From Baylisascaris procyonis (lineage: Eukaryota; Nematoda; Chromadorea; Rhabditida; Ascarididae): DNA of 64,000 nucleotides. Below are positions 50,992-60,835 of the stretch, one piece after another; within the stretch, counting starts at the first letter, position 1, and each line of letters opens with the position of its first letter. Under the pieces are notes generated by a model. The model saw only the letters and a list, made by a program, of their open reading frames with translations, was not told the DNA's origin and did no database searches. Where the stretch lies: NCBI GenBank assembly GCA_037389465.1, contig JAZARR010000175.1, positions 4,588,001-4,652,000 of the forward strand, given 5' to 3'. The translations under genes and the position numbers were made by a program.

Positions 50992-52432
50992 ATTTGTATG
51001 GAGTTGAGCCATAAAACGATTGAATTCATCTTCCTTCTAACACGGACGCAACTTACGAATTATAACTCCACGAATATTGATGTTCCGGTGGTGTTTTAAG
51101 GAACGAAAAGCTGTAACGCCGTTGAGTTTATGCAACAAAGTTGAAGAAATGCATTGATCAGTCGTTTTAAATGACTCTGTTTTTGATTTCCGCACTGCTG
51201 CATCCAGATTTTGGACACTATCACCTTGATGAAAGCTTTTCGAGATGTATGAATGAATCCCACAAAATTTGCAGATTTTTCGAAAATGAGGCCGTGAAGT
51301 TAAACAGTGAAATTCGTCCTACGATTCAAGATATTACTGCGTTTATGCCACAATCAACGACTCAGGTATGTTTACCGTGGATGACAACTTTCGGCAATCA
51401 CTGTTGCCGAAAGCTGCTGTATATCCTACCGAGATCTGCCTTCAGCAAATATCCTAACTAATTTGTTTTCAGTGAGCACTTATGACAAATGACTGTTTAT
51501 TGCTGACTATTTTATTAATTAGGCAGTGGAACATTTTCCATTGATTTTGTTTAACTAACGGCTCAGTTATGAACTTACTGGATAGTCCCGTTGTAATTAG
51601 CATGCACTGCTACTAAGACTGTTTATTGTAGCTATTGTTGTTACATTTTTTTAAAACACCCACAGTTAGCTCTGTTGTATTATGTTGCCTGGTAACCTAG
51701 TGATTAAATTTTCACCTAGCGAATGTGCAAATTTGTGATAGGCTACCGAAGAGGTGCTCGACTTAGAAGAGACGTCCGGAATGGAACTGGACCAGCCTGA
51801 ACCCGCTGAAGGTACAAGCCCTTTTGAGACCGATACGAATACGCCTCAAAGTGCTGTCACCCAAGAATCACCCACGATTACCAGTTCAGGTGTTTTCTTG
51901 ATGACTTCAAAGTGATAGGATTTTCGAAGCTATGAAAACTTGCTTTATCTTGATTTGTAGTCTTTGGCAGATTCCAAACCAACTGCAGCAAACAGGTTAG
52001 CTCGGTCTTGAATAAATCAGTAGTTTATTTTTTATTTACTCATTTTGTAGGAGCAATGAAAGGTATGCAATGCTGTTAAATCACAACCTTATTCCGCAAA
52101 TGCGGTTTTCCAGTGATTAGGGCTAGTTGAATTGATGATTTACTGTCCTAAGTACAATTGCATCAACAGACAGAACAATTATTAACACCGGAAGGCACTA
52201 TGGGTTGGAGAAAATGAACGCCGGTGTTCTGTTGTTCTATATTCGCAGATATGGAAATACGAATGATTTTCGTACCACATTCGATCTTAGTTTAATCAAT
52301 GAAAGACATGTTCATTTAGATGAGCCGATAGTGTTGGAAGTGAAAGACGAGCAGGCACTGCTGAACAGCTGGAGTAGAGATCAAACCCCAGTCATTGAAA
52401 TTCCTGAAAGACCGATTATTCGCGTCGAGTAA
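41387..52432 (+). CDS. Unrecognised 802-residue type II transmembrane protein (complete, 19 exons)
   Basis: Exons: 41387-41528, 42285-42415, 43151-43459, 45082-45187, 45476-45643, 46129-46210, 46733-46809, 47095-47222, 47963-48072, 48765-48825, 49257-49379, 49642-49779, 50239-50391, 50600-50808, 51275-51365, 51742-51891, 51961-51995, 52051-52062, 52249-52432. They sum to 2409 nt with no internal stop; every phase agrees. No signal peptide. Residues 1-55 are hydrophilic and end in KKNRK. A single hydrophobic helix (about 56-78, core VIGLILLLWILA) follows, so by the positive-inside rule the N-terminus is cytosolic and about 720 residues face outward. Outside lie four 14-residue repeats (127-182), a possible beta-rich patch (QQVVIVG, GVIVID), a Met/His/Gln/Pro-rich region (about 285-440), Gln/Glu-rich probable coiled coil (about 480-576) and an acidic Thr/Ser/Pro tail. 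No known domain recognised. Start: first ATG, 3 nt after an acceptor. The intron before exon 15 needs a GC donor. Confidence 0.8.
43256..43423 (+). repeat. Four in-frame 42-bp coding repeats (4 x 14 residues)
   Basis: Residues 127-182 of the type II protein divide exactly into four 14-residue units: IVVDGTANDPLRKQ, MVIDNEVSGPLRKD, VTVDGAVDEPPEKE and PIVEGTAGQELSDN. Positions 2-5 are hydrophobic/Val-Asp-Gly-like, positions 9-11 are usually acidic or Pro, and the unit often ends Lys-Gln/Asp/Glu. The DNA has diverged, so the array is old. Confidence 0.75.
50809..51274 (+). other. Probable GC-AG intron in the type II membrane protein gene
   Basis: Exon 14 stays open to about 50857, but exon 15 (acceptor AATTTGCAG, start 51275) needs a phase-2 donor. 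TTCTTCAG|GCAATC at 50808/50809 gives AFFR joined to FFENEAV. The GT alternative TTTG|GTATTC nearby has the right phase but creates a TGA at the joint. The intron holds a long TA microsatellite at 50937-50987. Confidence 0.5.
50937..50987. repeat. TA microsatellite
   Basis: About 51 bp of uninterrupted TA repeats inside intron 14 of the type II membrane protein gene. Confidence 0.95.
52051..52062 (+). other. 12-nt microexon of the type II membrane protein gene
   Basis: CATTTTGTAG precedes the 12 bases GAGCAATGAAAG, and GTATGC follows. The phase is 2 in and 2 out. Together with exon 17 (51961-51995) it encodes ANRSNERYG across the joints. Without it the frame is still kept, because 12 is divisible by three, so inclusion may be optional. 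Confidence 0.5.
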
Positions 52433-55136
52433 CTCTTCCGCTATGAAGCTACACTCAGTATTTGGCCTTCTCACTTCAGCTTTGTGTTTCTTCCATAAAT
52501 AATTCTCGTGCTGAATATGTAAACGCACGAAGCCATAGTCACACTTTTTTGAAGGCCTGAGCCACACTGGGTGACATCATCGATGAACTACTTTCAATTT
52601 TATGCCTTCAAAAGACTCATTTGATGCACTTCAGAGAGATGAACAAAGGGTTGAGCTGAAAGTCCTATTCATTTATTCACTTATCGATTGCCGCCGTTAC
52701 TTTCAAACTCTCTTTTCTTGCACATTCATTTAATATAATTTTTTAATTCGTTGTTCCACATCGATTACATAGTCTTTTCGATGGTGCATGATGCTTCAAC
52801 GCTACGCATTTTCCTCATATTAGAATGAAATTATGATGGGTAAATTTTGGTGGATATAATTTACGCCCATACCAGGAATTTATTCATTTATTTATGAGAA
52901 ACCTATCGTGCATTGTAGAACAAATCTCTTCAATGATCCTATTTGGCAAGCTGTCACTTACCAAGTTGTCACATCAGCAGCCATCTAAAGTTCATCAATG
53001 ATCCTTGCACTGAATCTTATTTCAGTTATAGCATCCATTCGGCGGTGCCGCTCATCAATTCATATATCCTCTTATTATGAGTAACCGCACTCATTAAATG
53101 TGCACACATTTATCTTCAGTGGTCTCCGAATTGAAATGGCAGATAGGTATGCGCAAGGCTGCATGACACATGTCATGCGCATGTAAACACACAAGGTCGT
53201 CTATGATAAGATATTTGCAAAGGCGCATGGAAACTTTAGTGCTCATTGTGTGCCTTTCTGAATTCCAACTTGCGCTTCAACTTGGTTCTTCCTGTTCGAA
53301 GAAATGCATCTTATAAATGCGAAAACCTCAGTCAACCGCTCGAGTAAATTTTTAGAAGAGTGTGGCTACAGAATCCGTCATCACTCATGTACTGGAATTC
53401 ATAGGGACTTAAATGGGCAAAAGAATTTTCAATCGTATTTTCAAAGCGGTTTTAGTGCACCTCGAAGCGGTTGGAAAGCAGAAAACAGGTTTTATTGAAG
53501 AAATCTGTATGAAAAAACAGGTCACCTGAAATGTAAATGCATTACCCGTCATGTTTCGGTGTTTGTGGCTATTTATTTAGCACGCTTCTCTACGTGTTCC
53601 AATTTTCAACACATATTACATTTCTGTTCATTCTTATTGCAGAAATGCCTTGCCACAATTCTTCCTACTGCGTAAATTTCTAGCAAGAAACAAATAAGTT
53701 CCTTTTTCAGCAGGCCCATAGTTTTCTAACCGGGCGGCCATAGATGTATTGTCATTGATATAAACTATTTTTCACTGCAGTCTGTTTAATTACTTTCAGC
53801 TCGTTGCTCTTTATTACAACTCAACTGTAAATAGTTTTCGATAGCCTTCATGCCTTCATTGTACGACTTTCGAATCGCCCTCATCTCTAGACAGGATGTT
53901 TGTTTAGAGTCACTTCATTCGTTTTGAATAAATCTTTTATGGTGACTCGCACATTCTTATATTCACTTAAACATCGTGCCCCATATTTTATAACGACTTG
54001 TTTACACTCATAATGTACTATTGCATAATTCGACAACATAAGCATGTGGCATTTTCAAATAAAAAAGAATTTTGCCAAAACTATGCTAAAATTTTTCTGA
54101 ACAAGAAAATGCTAAGCATTCACATCTTTGCTCACTTTTAAAGTTTAAATCATGTAAAAGAGCACTTATTAAAGTTTACTGAATGGTATAAATAGCTTCC
54201 ATAGATCAGCACTTTAAACACTTTAAATCATTCGGGATTTTTATAATATTGTCTGTTGCTAGAATGGACAGCATTTTTTATTTTTTTTTTGCAGGAACGA
54301 GTCAACCGAAAACTCTCTTTTTGCTGCGTATGCTTTTTTGTTTTCGCACACATAGTTCAATTAGTGAAACAGCATTGGGATTATTATAATGAGTTAAATA
54401 ACAATTGTTATCCCATATTTTAACGACACCTTCCGTTTCGGTAAGTTCCAGTCTTTAAGAGCAAATTTATTTAGAGAGAAAGTTAAGCCCTCAACTGCCT
54501 CAATCCACCAACCAATAAGAATCTACTTACTTGGAAGCATTTCACTCTAAATCGAGTCAGGATTTTTTTTACTATTTAAAGGTTTGCAGAAATGTTTGCC
54601 ACACATTCTGATTACCCGCTTAGGGTCATCATTAGATAAACAACAAGAATGCTTCACCTCCTGTCATTTGCAGTCGACGAAAGTATCATCATTATTAAAA
54701 AATGGCTCAAATACGATGCTTCACTTCAAATTTTGCACGAAAAGTACTTTTCTTATGAGAAATAATAATATTCATGAATACAGTTCTTGCTGCGCCTCAT
54801 TGAACGCTATCGGCAACCGATGCAGATACTAGCTGATGTATAGCGCAGAACGTCAGCGTAGCTGTCTCGTTTGATGAGACGATGCAATACGTTATGACAC
54901 CTGATATAAAACTCTGGTAGCTTGAAATTATACTGGAATGAAATTCCGCATCCCAAACATGAAACGATACTGAACAAATGCTAAATGCATGTGCTTCTTG
55001 TTGCATTCAAAGGAGACCTGCCGTTGGCTGGCTCAGTTTATTGCACGACACAAGCAATGTGTTGTGAGCATGATCGTTACTTAACGTTAAAATGTGTTCA
55101 TTAACGAATGCAGATTTTGGAATGTGAGAAAAAAAA
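52433..55136. other. Convergent intergenic region
   Basis: This region lies between the 3' ends of the type II protein gene and the collagen. ATAAATAATTC near 52496-52506 may serve as the plus-strand poly(A) signal. The canonical minus-strand AATAAA for the collagen is at 55042-55037. A short palindromic block sits near 53160. An acceptor-like TTTTTTTGCAG near 54295 leads into a 43-codon open stretch that I could not attach to a gene. Otherwise AT-rich with nothing recognisable. Confidence 0.5.
55037..55042 (-). terminator. Poly(A) signal of the cuticle collagen gene
   Basis: The minus strand reads GTGCAATAAACTG, about 95 nt downstream of the collagen stop codon. This is the canonical AATAAA hexamer at a typical distance for a short nematode 3'UTR. 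Confidence 0.65.
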
Positions 55137-56809
55137 TTAAGCTCGATGTTTTTTGTAGTCTCCAGTTCCACCGCCGCGGGGAGGATATTTGCCGTAAGAT
55201 GCCTCGAGATCATCTGACGGCGTACCGTAGCCTCCTCTAGCTGATTCAAAGGTGGCTTCATTCGTACTTCCACCGACACCACTACGACCGCCGTGCCCCA
55301 ATCGCCTACCACCACTCTGTCTTCCTCCACCTCCGTATGGGCTCCCTTTTCCTTCACTTCCATCACTGCGCCCTCCTTCTCTCAAACTGATTCCTTCACC
55401 ACTACCTCCGCTAGAATTATCTTTTTCATTGCCTCCATTCGTTTCTCTACTACGTCCGCCAGTTTCCTCTCCTTCTCCGCCACCGCCTTTTCCTCCTCGG
55501 ATTTGTTCGTGACCTCTTTCCTCGTCGTCATTTTCGCGTGATGGACATGGACAATACTGAAAAACTACGCGATTAGCAAAGCAGATAATTCAAATGGGAA
55601 AAGTTTGAAATTTTCGCATTCAGAAAAGTCACCACAACATGGAGTAAAGGGAACATCATAACGGACAAATACGGCCTCCAACACCTTCCAAACTGGTTCT
55701 CGAAGGCAATGCTAAGAATTTGCTTTTCTGATAGAAAATATTAAAGAAGCGCTTTGTTGCGCTTGAACACTTTTTTCTTCAAAGCAATGATAGTCATTAT
55801 CTGTCACGTTACACGTCTTGCTGAAAAAATAGAAAAAACTTTCAATTGCATGATCTAATGAGCAATGAAAGTCGATGTAACGGCAGACCTGCATCTGAAG
55901 AGTGATCGAAAATGATTTCACAACCCTTGTTGCTTGTTTTCTGCACTAAGGTGTTCATGAAAGTTTGCAGCGCCTCGTTCTCTGCCGTCATCCTAACGAG
56001 ATGAACTTTAAAGGCACAACTCGAGCAGAATTTACCTCGGCATCCTTGCCAGGACTTCCTGGTGGGCCTGGCGGTCCTGGTTCCCCATCGGGACCTTGCG
56101 AGCCTTGGAAGCCCGGCTGCCCTTCTTCTCCCTCTGGGCCTTCTGGTCCTGGTGGTGCGTTGTTCCCTTTAGGCCCGGGTAGTCCTTCGTCACCTTGATC
56201 TCCCGTTGGTCCACGGTCCCCTTTGCGTCCAACCACCTTCTCAGCGTCTTTGCCTTTCTCTCCTGGCGGTCCTGGCTTTCCGTCGGCCCCTTGAGAATAT
56301 GAATGAAGGATGAATGGGATTAGTCAGGGCGAAAACCACCTTTAGAACACTTGGAGAGTTCTTTGTTCTTTTACATTTTGCTCACCATATCAAAAAATTA
56401 CCAATAAAAAACAAAGTATGGAGAAACATGATTGTATGATAGTTTGTAATTGTTGCGATGTAATGTGATGGAATAATACTTGATGAGCACAACACGCTAA
56501 AAAAGAGCTGACCTTTCAACTCTCTGAGCCATAATCAGAGCACACCAAACTGAAAATGATTACACAAACACACTTCGTCATATTTCGAAGAATTATGAAA
56601 ATTTGACGAGCAAACTTTCATAATTCTATTAAAGGTGGTGGAATATGTTTATGTGATGATTTTCAGTTTGATGTGCTACGATTTATGGTTCAAAAAACTG
56701 AAATTTCTGCTAAAGTATTATTCCACTTCCACTCGACGCATTACATGGTCAAAACTGTAACCTCTCATACGATTCTATCGATCATGCTCTGCGTAACAAC
56801 GATGTTACT

Positions 56810-56850
<41 letters not shown>

Positions 56851-59800
56851 GGGAGAAAGAGAGAGAGTAACATATTCAAATTTTTTAGTGTTCCGACTGC
56901 ACATGCAAAACCTTTCACAAAAGGTTCTTTCTCGGCAATATTTCAAAGATCTCAAACTACTTGTAGTGTCCTTCGAAATTGGTTGGCCAGCCTGAAAGCT
57001 GATGTAGGAGACAATTTTGTAATGCACATTATGCCCACAAAATCTCTTAACTTTTGCTTTTTTGTTTCCGATTTGAAAGTGCCACAGAAATAGACACACA
57101 AAGATGTATCTAAAAAAGGCATTCTTTGTAAGCCCGACTTGCAAAAGCGCATTAGGGATTATTAGAAATTATGACATTAGAGATTTTAAACAGATAGCAA
57201 ATAATAATAAATTCAAATTGATGAGAAGGTGATGAAGAAATAGCGATGAAGTATATCAACAACTGTTTGTTCATTGCGCTCAGAAATTTTATAATCCAGT
57301 GTCATTTTATGTTTCAGATTAATCAAATTATTCTGTTGCATGAGTGTAGCGCATAGTTGCATCGAACTAAAGAAAAAACTTTAAGTTCACCAACTGTGTT
57401 AGGCATGAAACGAGAACATAAAAATTCTTCGAAACCGAGCCTCTGCTCCTCTAATACTTCATACTGGGTTCTTGCCACTTGCAATATGCCCTCAGACAGT
57501 GCACATTTTTCAAGTTCCGCCACGTTGTTTGCTACCATCCTTTCATCATGAAACATAATAAAAACGGATGCTTAAGGCATTACTCTGAGCTAACAACGAC
57601 CTTTCTGTGACAGAACCAAGTATCCAAACGATATGCTAAACAGCAAACCTTGATGGAATTTAGCACTACGTACCTGCTTGTCCGAGTGGTCCCATTTCTC
57701 CAACTGCTCCTGGAGTTCCATCGCTGCCTGGCATTCCAGGCTGTCCTCGCTGTCCTCGCATACCGCGGATTCCAGGCTTTCCAGGCAACCCCGGTGGCCC
57801 AGGCGGTCCGGCCGGACAATAGAAGCACCCAACTGGGCCTTGAAGTTGGATATTTTGTGCGTTCAATCCATCCTTGCCATCCTTCCCGGGTAATCCATTG
57901 ATACCCTTGACTCCCTTTTGACCTTTGGGTCCTGGAGGTCCGGGAGGGCACGGATTTTCAAGCGTACAACCTGCAAAAATGGAAATCACCTGCAATACAA
58001 TCTCAAAAATAATGAACTTCACGTTCGAATGATGCTTAATGCCTGATTTATTTACTTGGTCGAATAGCATACTAGATTCGCAACTACTTAATGCTAGTCA
58101 TTCGCAGGGAGTTACACAAAGTTAAAGTTCGATGAATTTAGAATGCGTTTCTCAAGGTTGATAGAAATTAGAGTTGCATTCTCTTCCCAGTAAACCAGAA
58201 ACAGTGCGTTCGAGTTTTTGCTGAATGGTTCGAGGTGTTATTATGAGCTGGGTGATGCTGAAAATCTATTGATAGAATTAATAATTCAAAGCATCCTAAA
58301 CGTTCAAAGATATGATTGTGCTCCTTGATATCTACTCACGCAATTCTACACGTTTCTTTTACTTATCATTCAGCACTGAACATCGAAGTATTTGGCACAT
58401 TCTCAGCAATTGAAATAACCACTTTATCGCCGTTATTGAAATATTTGAAAAAGGACCAGTTTTAGGATTTCATCCCATTTGTGATCGTCTATTCAATACT
58501 GTCTTTTTCCATAATGGCAAGATGACGAACAAAGCAAAATTCATCACATATGACACGGTGTAAATAGTGCAGTGCAAACATAGAAGCTGACACCAACACA
58601 TAAATAACTTACTACATTTTCCTCTTGGGAAACCTGGTGGTACAAAAGTCCCGCCGCCAGGTGGTGTCTGAAGTTGCCCAGGATGTCTAATTGAGTCTCC
58701 AGGCTTTCCCGGTGCACCGCTGCCGGAAAGAGATCCACCACCTGTCAGTCGGCCAGGACTGCCATGTTCCTCTGCATCTTCATGTCCTCCTGGCACTTCA
58801 GGACTTCCCGGTCTACCTGATTCTGCTGGATTTTCAGGGCGATTTGATGCTCCAAGGCCACTGCCTTTGCCTAAGTTAGCATTTGATAGTTCTTGTCCAC
58901 GGCCAGGGCCAGCGGAGGACAGCGGTAGTCCTTCATCTAAAAATTGTTAAAATGAGGAAGGTAAGAATACTATTGAAAATTCCTCTTCTTTACGGCCATA
59001 GCTACCGCGATAGTTTCCCCACTTTCCTTCTCTTGCCAACCAAGAAAAAGGACCTAAAACTTCAGTTTTTTGGTATTAGCGGCGCTTTTTTCTTCTCTGC
59101 TCACTTCTGATGGAGAATCGACAGCTTAATCCCGGCACAGCTTGCTATTTGCATGCAGTGATTGTTATTGCTGCTTTTGTAGTGCGCCTGTAAAAAATTT
59201 CTGCGATGATGCACAATTCAAAAAAAAAAAAAACATTCTTTGTGCACAGTACCTGGGGACTTAGATCCACCTCCTGTTAGAACTGACTCTTGACCGCTTC
59301 CTGCGGTAATATCAGCAAGTGGGCCAAAATCATCGTAGCTGCCATAGTTTCCTGACGGGCTAGGTGGAACCTGCTGCTGTACTCCGTAGCTAGATCCTCC
59401 GCCTTCACCATAACTTGGTTTTGATGAAGGAGCTTTCGGCACATCAATTAGGTAGCTATTCTGACGTCGCAAACGATTTGCCGGGGTGCCAGCACCAAGA
59501 CCAAGCATATCCTGCCAGAGATCATCAGTCATCACCTAAACAACAATTCTGTCGGCGCATCAGAACATCAGCTGCACCATCCCAAGAAACGTTTTGGGCT
59601 CTTTACGAGACAACCTAGCAACGGGCACGGTTTGGCAACAACATCTATGCTGTTAACTAATATTTCGCTGCAAGCAGTGAATTATCTTCTATGAGATAAG
59701 AGGATGAGCCAGAAAAATATGTGCATGATTGAACGCAAGTTATCACCCCGGTGAAAAGGTCGAATAGCCACCCTTTGCTTGTCGTAATTTTTTGGTAGTT

Positions 59801-60824
59801 AATTTTGCACAAAATATGTCAGAAAATATGTGACATATTTTGTGCAAAATTAACTACCAAAAAATTACGACAAGCAAAAGGCGGCTATTCGACCTTTTCA
59901 CCGGGGTGATAACTTGCGTTCACTCATGCACACGAATTTTTCACTGCTCAGCTATGCAGCAGCATTATTAACATCCTGCAAGGCACTGTATAAAATCTTT
60001 CTTTTCCTCATTCCTCGCTAGCTGATCAGTAAAAACTTACAGTTAGTTTTTGATCGCGTTACTGCTGCCTTAACCACCATTACGTCTGTTCTTAGTAAGG
60101 CCGCGCGGCGAACTTACAATCAGATCAGTTTTTGCAAGACTATGAGAATAGTAGTTGCCTGGCCACCGAACTATTCGTTGAGTCCATAAAGAGTAGAGAT
60201 GCACAAGGGCAGTCCGAATAGTTCATATTTGGACTGCTCCGACTGCCCTCAAAATTGTTCAGCAAAGGACTTGCTTCTGTTTGGCATGACCAGTATAAAA
60301 CGAAATATGATCCGGGCAAAACATACGCAAAATCTTAGCGTAATCAGGTATTTGTAACTCGTTTCGAAGTGGAACGTGTTATAGGGGGTCTGATAGAAGC
60401 TCGCACATCGCACAGAACCCATCTTCGCTTGCCACCTTACCAATTTCCTTCTTTAGACCTTCGGTAACTCCCGAGCTGACCATATTACCTTTTATCTATT
60501 GCATCATTCCATAAGCCAAAGCTGCATACTGCCCCAGCAGGGAATGGAATGGTCATTCCTTGCACAACATGGCTTGTTTGGTAGTTCATTTCATATGGAA
60601 TCTTCGCATTGTATAATTCCCTTCCTTAGCCCCAATCGATCTTATCGAAATATATGTGCAATAGTTTCGATGAGAAAACAAACCTTAAAGGCACTCATTT
60701 CGGAGTCCAGTTCGGCCCAGATGCCTGTTACGTCATTGCAAATCGATGAAATGGCGAATAGACACACCAGTAGTGTGCTCGATGAAAAAATTATAGCGCC
60801 TACGGTGGAACCATATAGCGACAT
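55137..60824 (-). CDS. Cuticle collagen, unusually long (572 residues, 6 exons)
   Basis: A structural protein secreted by the epidermis and assembled into the cuticle. Exons, in transcript order: 60824-60684, 59535-59253, 58936-58613, 57970-57674, 56289-56036, 55556-55137; total 1719 nt with phases 0, 1, 1, 1, 0. Exon 1 carries the cuticle-collagen N-terminal domain: hydrophobic anchor (about 10-28), then [15 protein letters not shown], continuing [14 protein letters not shown] at 68-71 is a proprotein-convertase site. A Gly/Ser/Pro-rich spacer follows, then Cys-flanked Gly-X-Y blocks from about 250 to 433 with interruptions ([55 protein letters not shown]). The C-terminal exon starts YCPCP, is Gly/Ser/Arg-rich and ends YKKHRA. 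Typical members have about 300 residues, so this is nearly double; large strut-type collagens such as BLI-1/BLI-2 are a possible comparison, unproven. Start: ATG at 60824, just after TTTTAG; an in-frame ATG at 60851 is the alternative. Confidence 0.9.
56526..56691. mobile_element. Second inverted-repeat element in collagen intron 4
   Basis: The left arm (GAGCACACCAAACTGAAAAT) is complementary, with mismatches, to the right arm (ATTTTCAGTTTGATGTGCT). An inner pair AGAATTATGAAA / TTTCATAATTCT continues the stem. The arms are more diverged than in the intron 1 element and unrelated to it. This is probably an older non-coding palindromic transposon. Confidence 0.6.
56810..56868. repeat. GA/CT microsatellite
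   Basis: About 59 bp of GA repeats with three interruptions, in collagen intron 4. On the collagen sense strand it reads CT-rich. Confidence 0.95.
59711..59945. mobile_element. Long foldback (inverted-repeat) element in collagen intron 1
   Basis: Two arms of about 110 nt face each other around a short centre near 59823. The left arm contains TTATCACCCCGGTGAAAAGG and TTTTGCACAAAATATGT. The right arm carries their near-perfect complements, CCTTTTCACCGGGGTGATAA and ACATATTTTGTGCAAAA. Mismatches are few, so the insertion is fairly young. No protein is encoded, consistent with a MITE or foldback element. Clear target-site duplications were not identified. Confidence 0.8.
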
Positions 60825-60835
60825 CCTAAAAGTGT
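60824..60835 (-). promoter_or_regulatory. Candidate trans-splice acceptor of the collagen gene
   Basis: On the minus strand CACTTTTAG (AG at 60827-60826) is followed by one base and the ATG. This supports the shorter start, with the longer in-frame ATG at 60851 lying in the removed outron. A cis-spliced upstream exon is not excluded. Confidence 0.4.

Noticed and set aside
54290..54430. Acceptor-like site with a short hydrophobic open stretch (FCCVCFFVFAHIVQL)
   Set aside because: The type II protein gene already ends in phase at 52432. No donor or phase reason links this to it.
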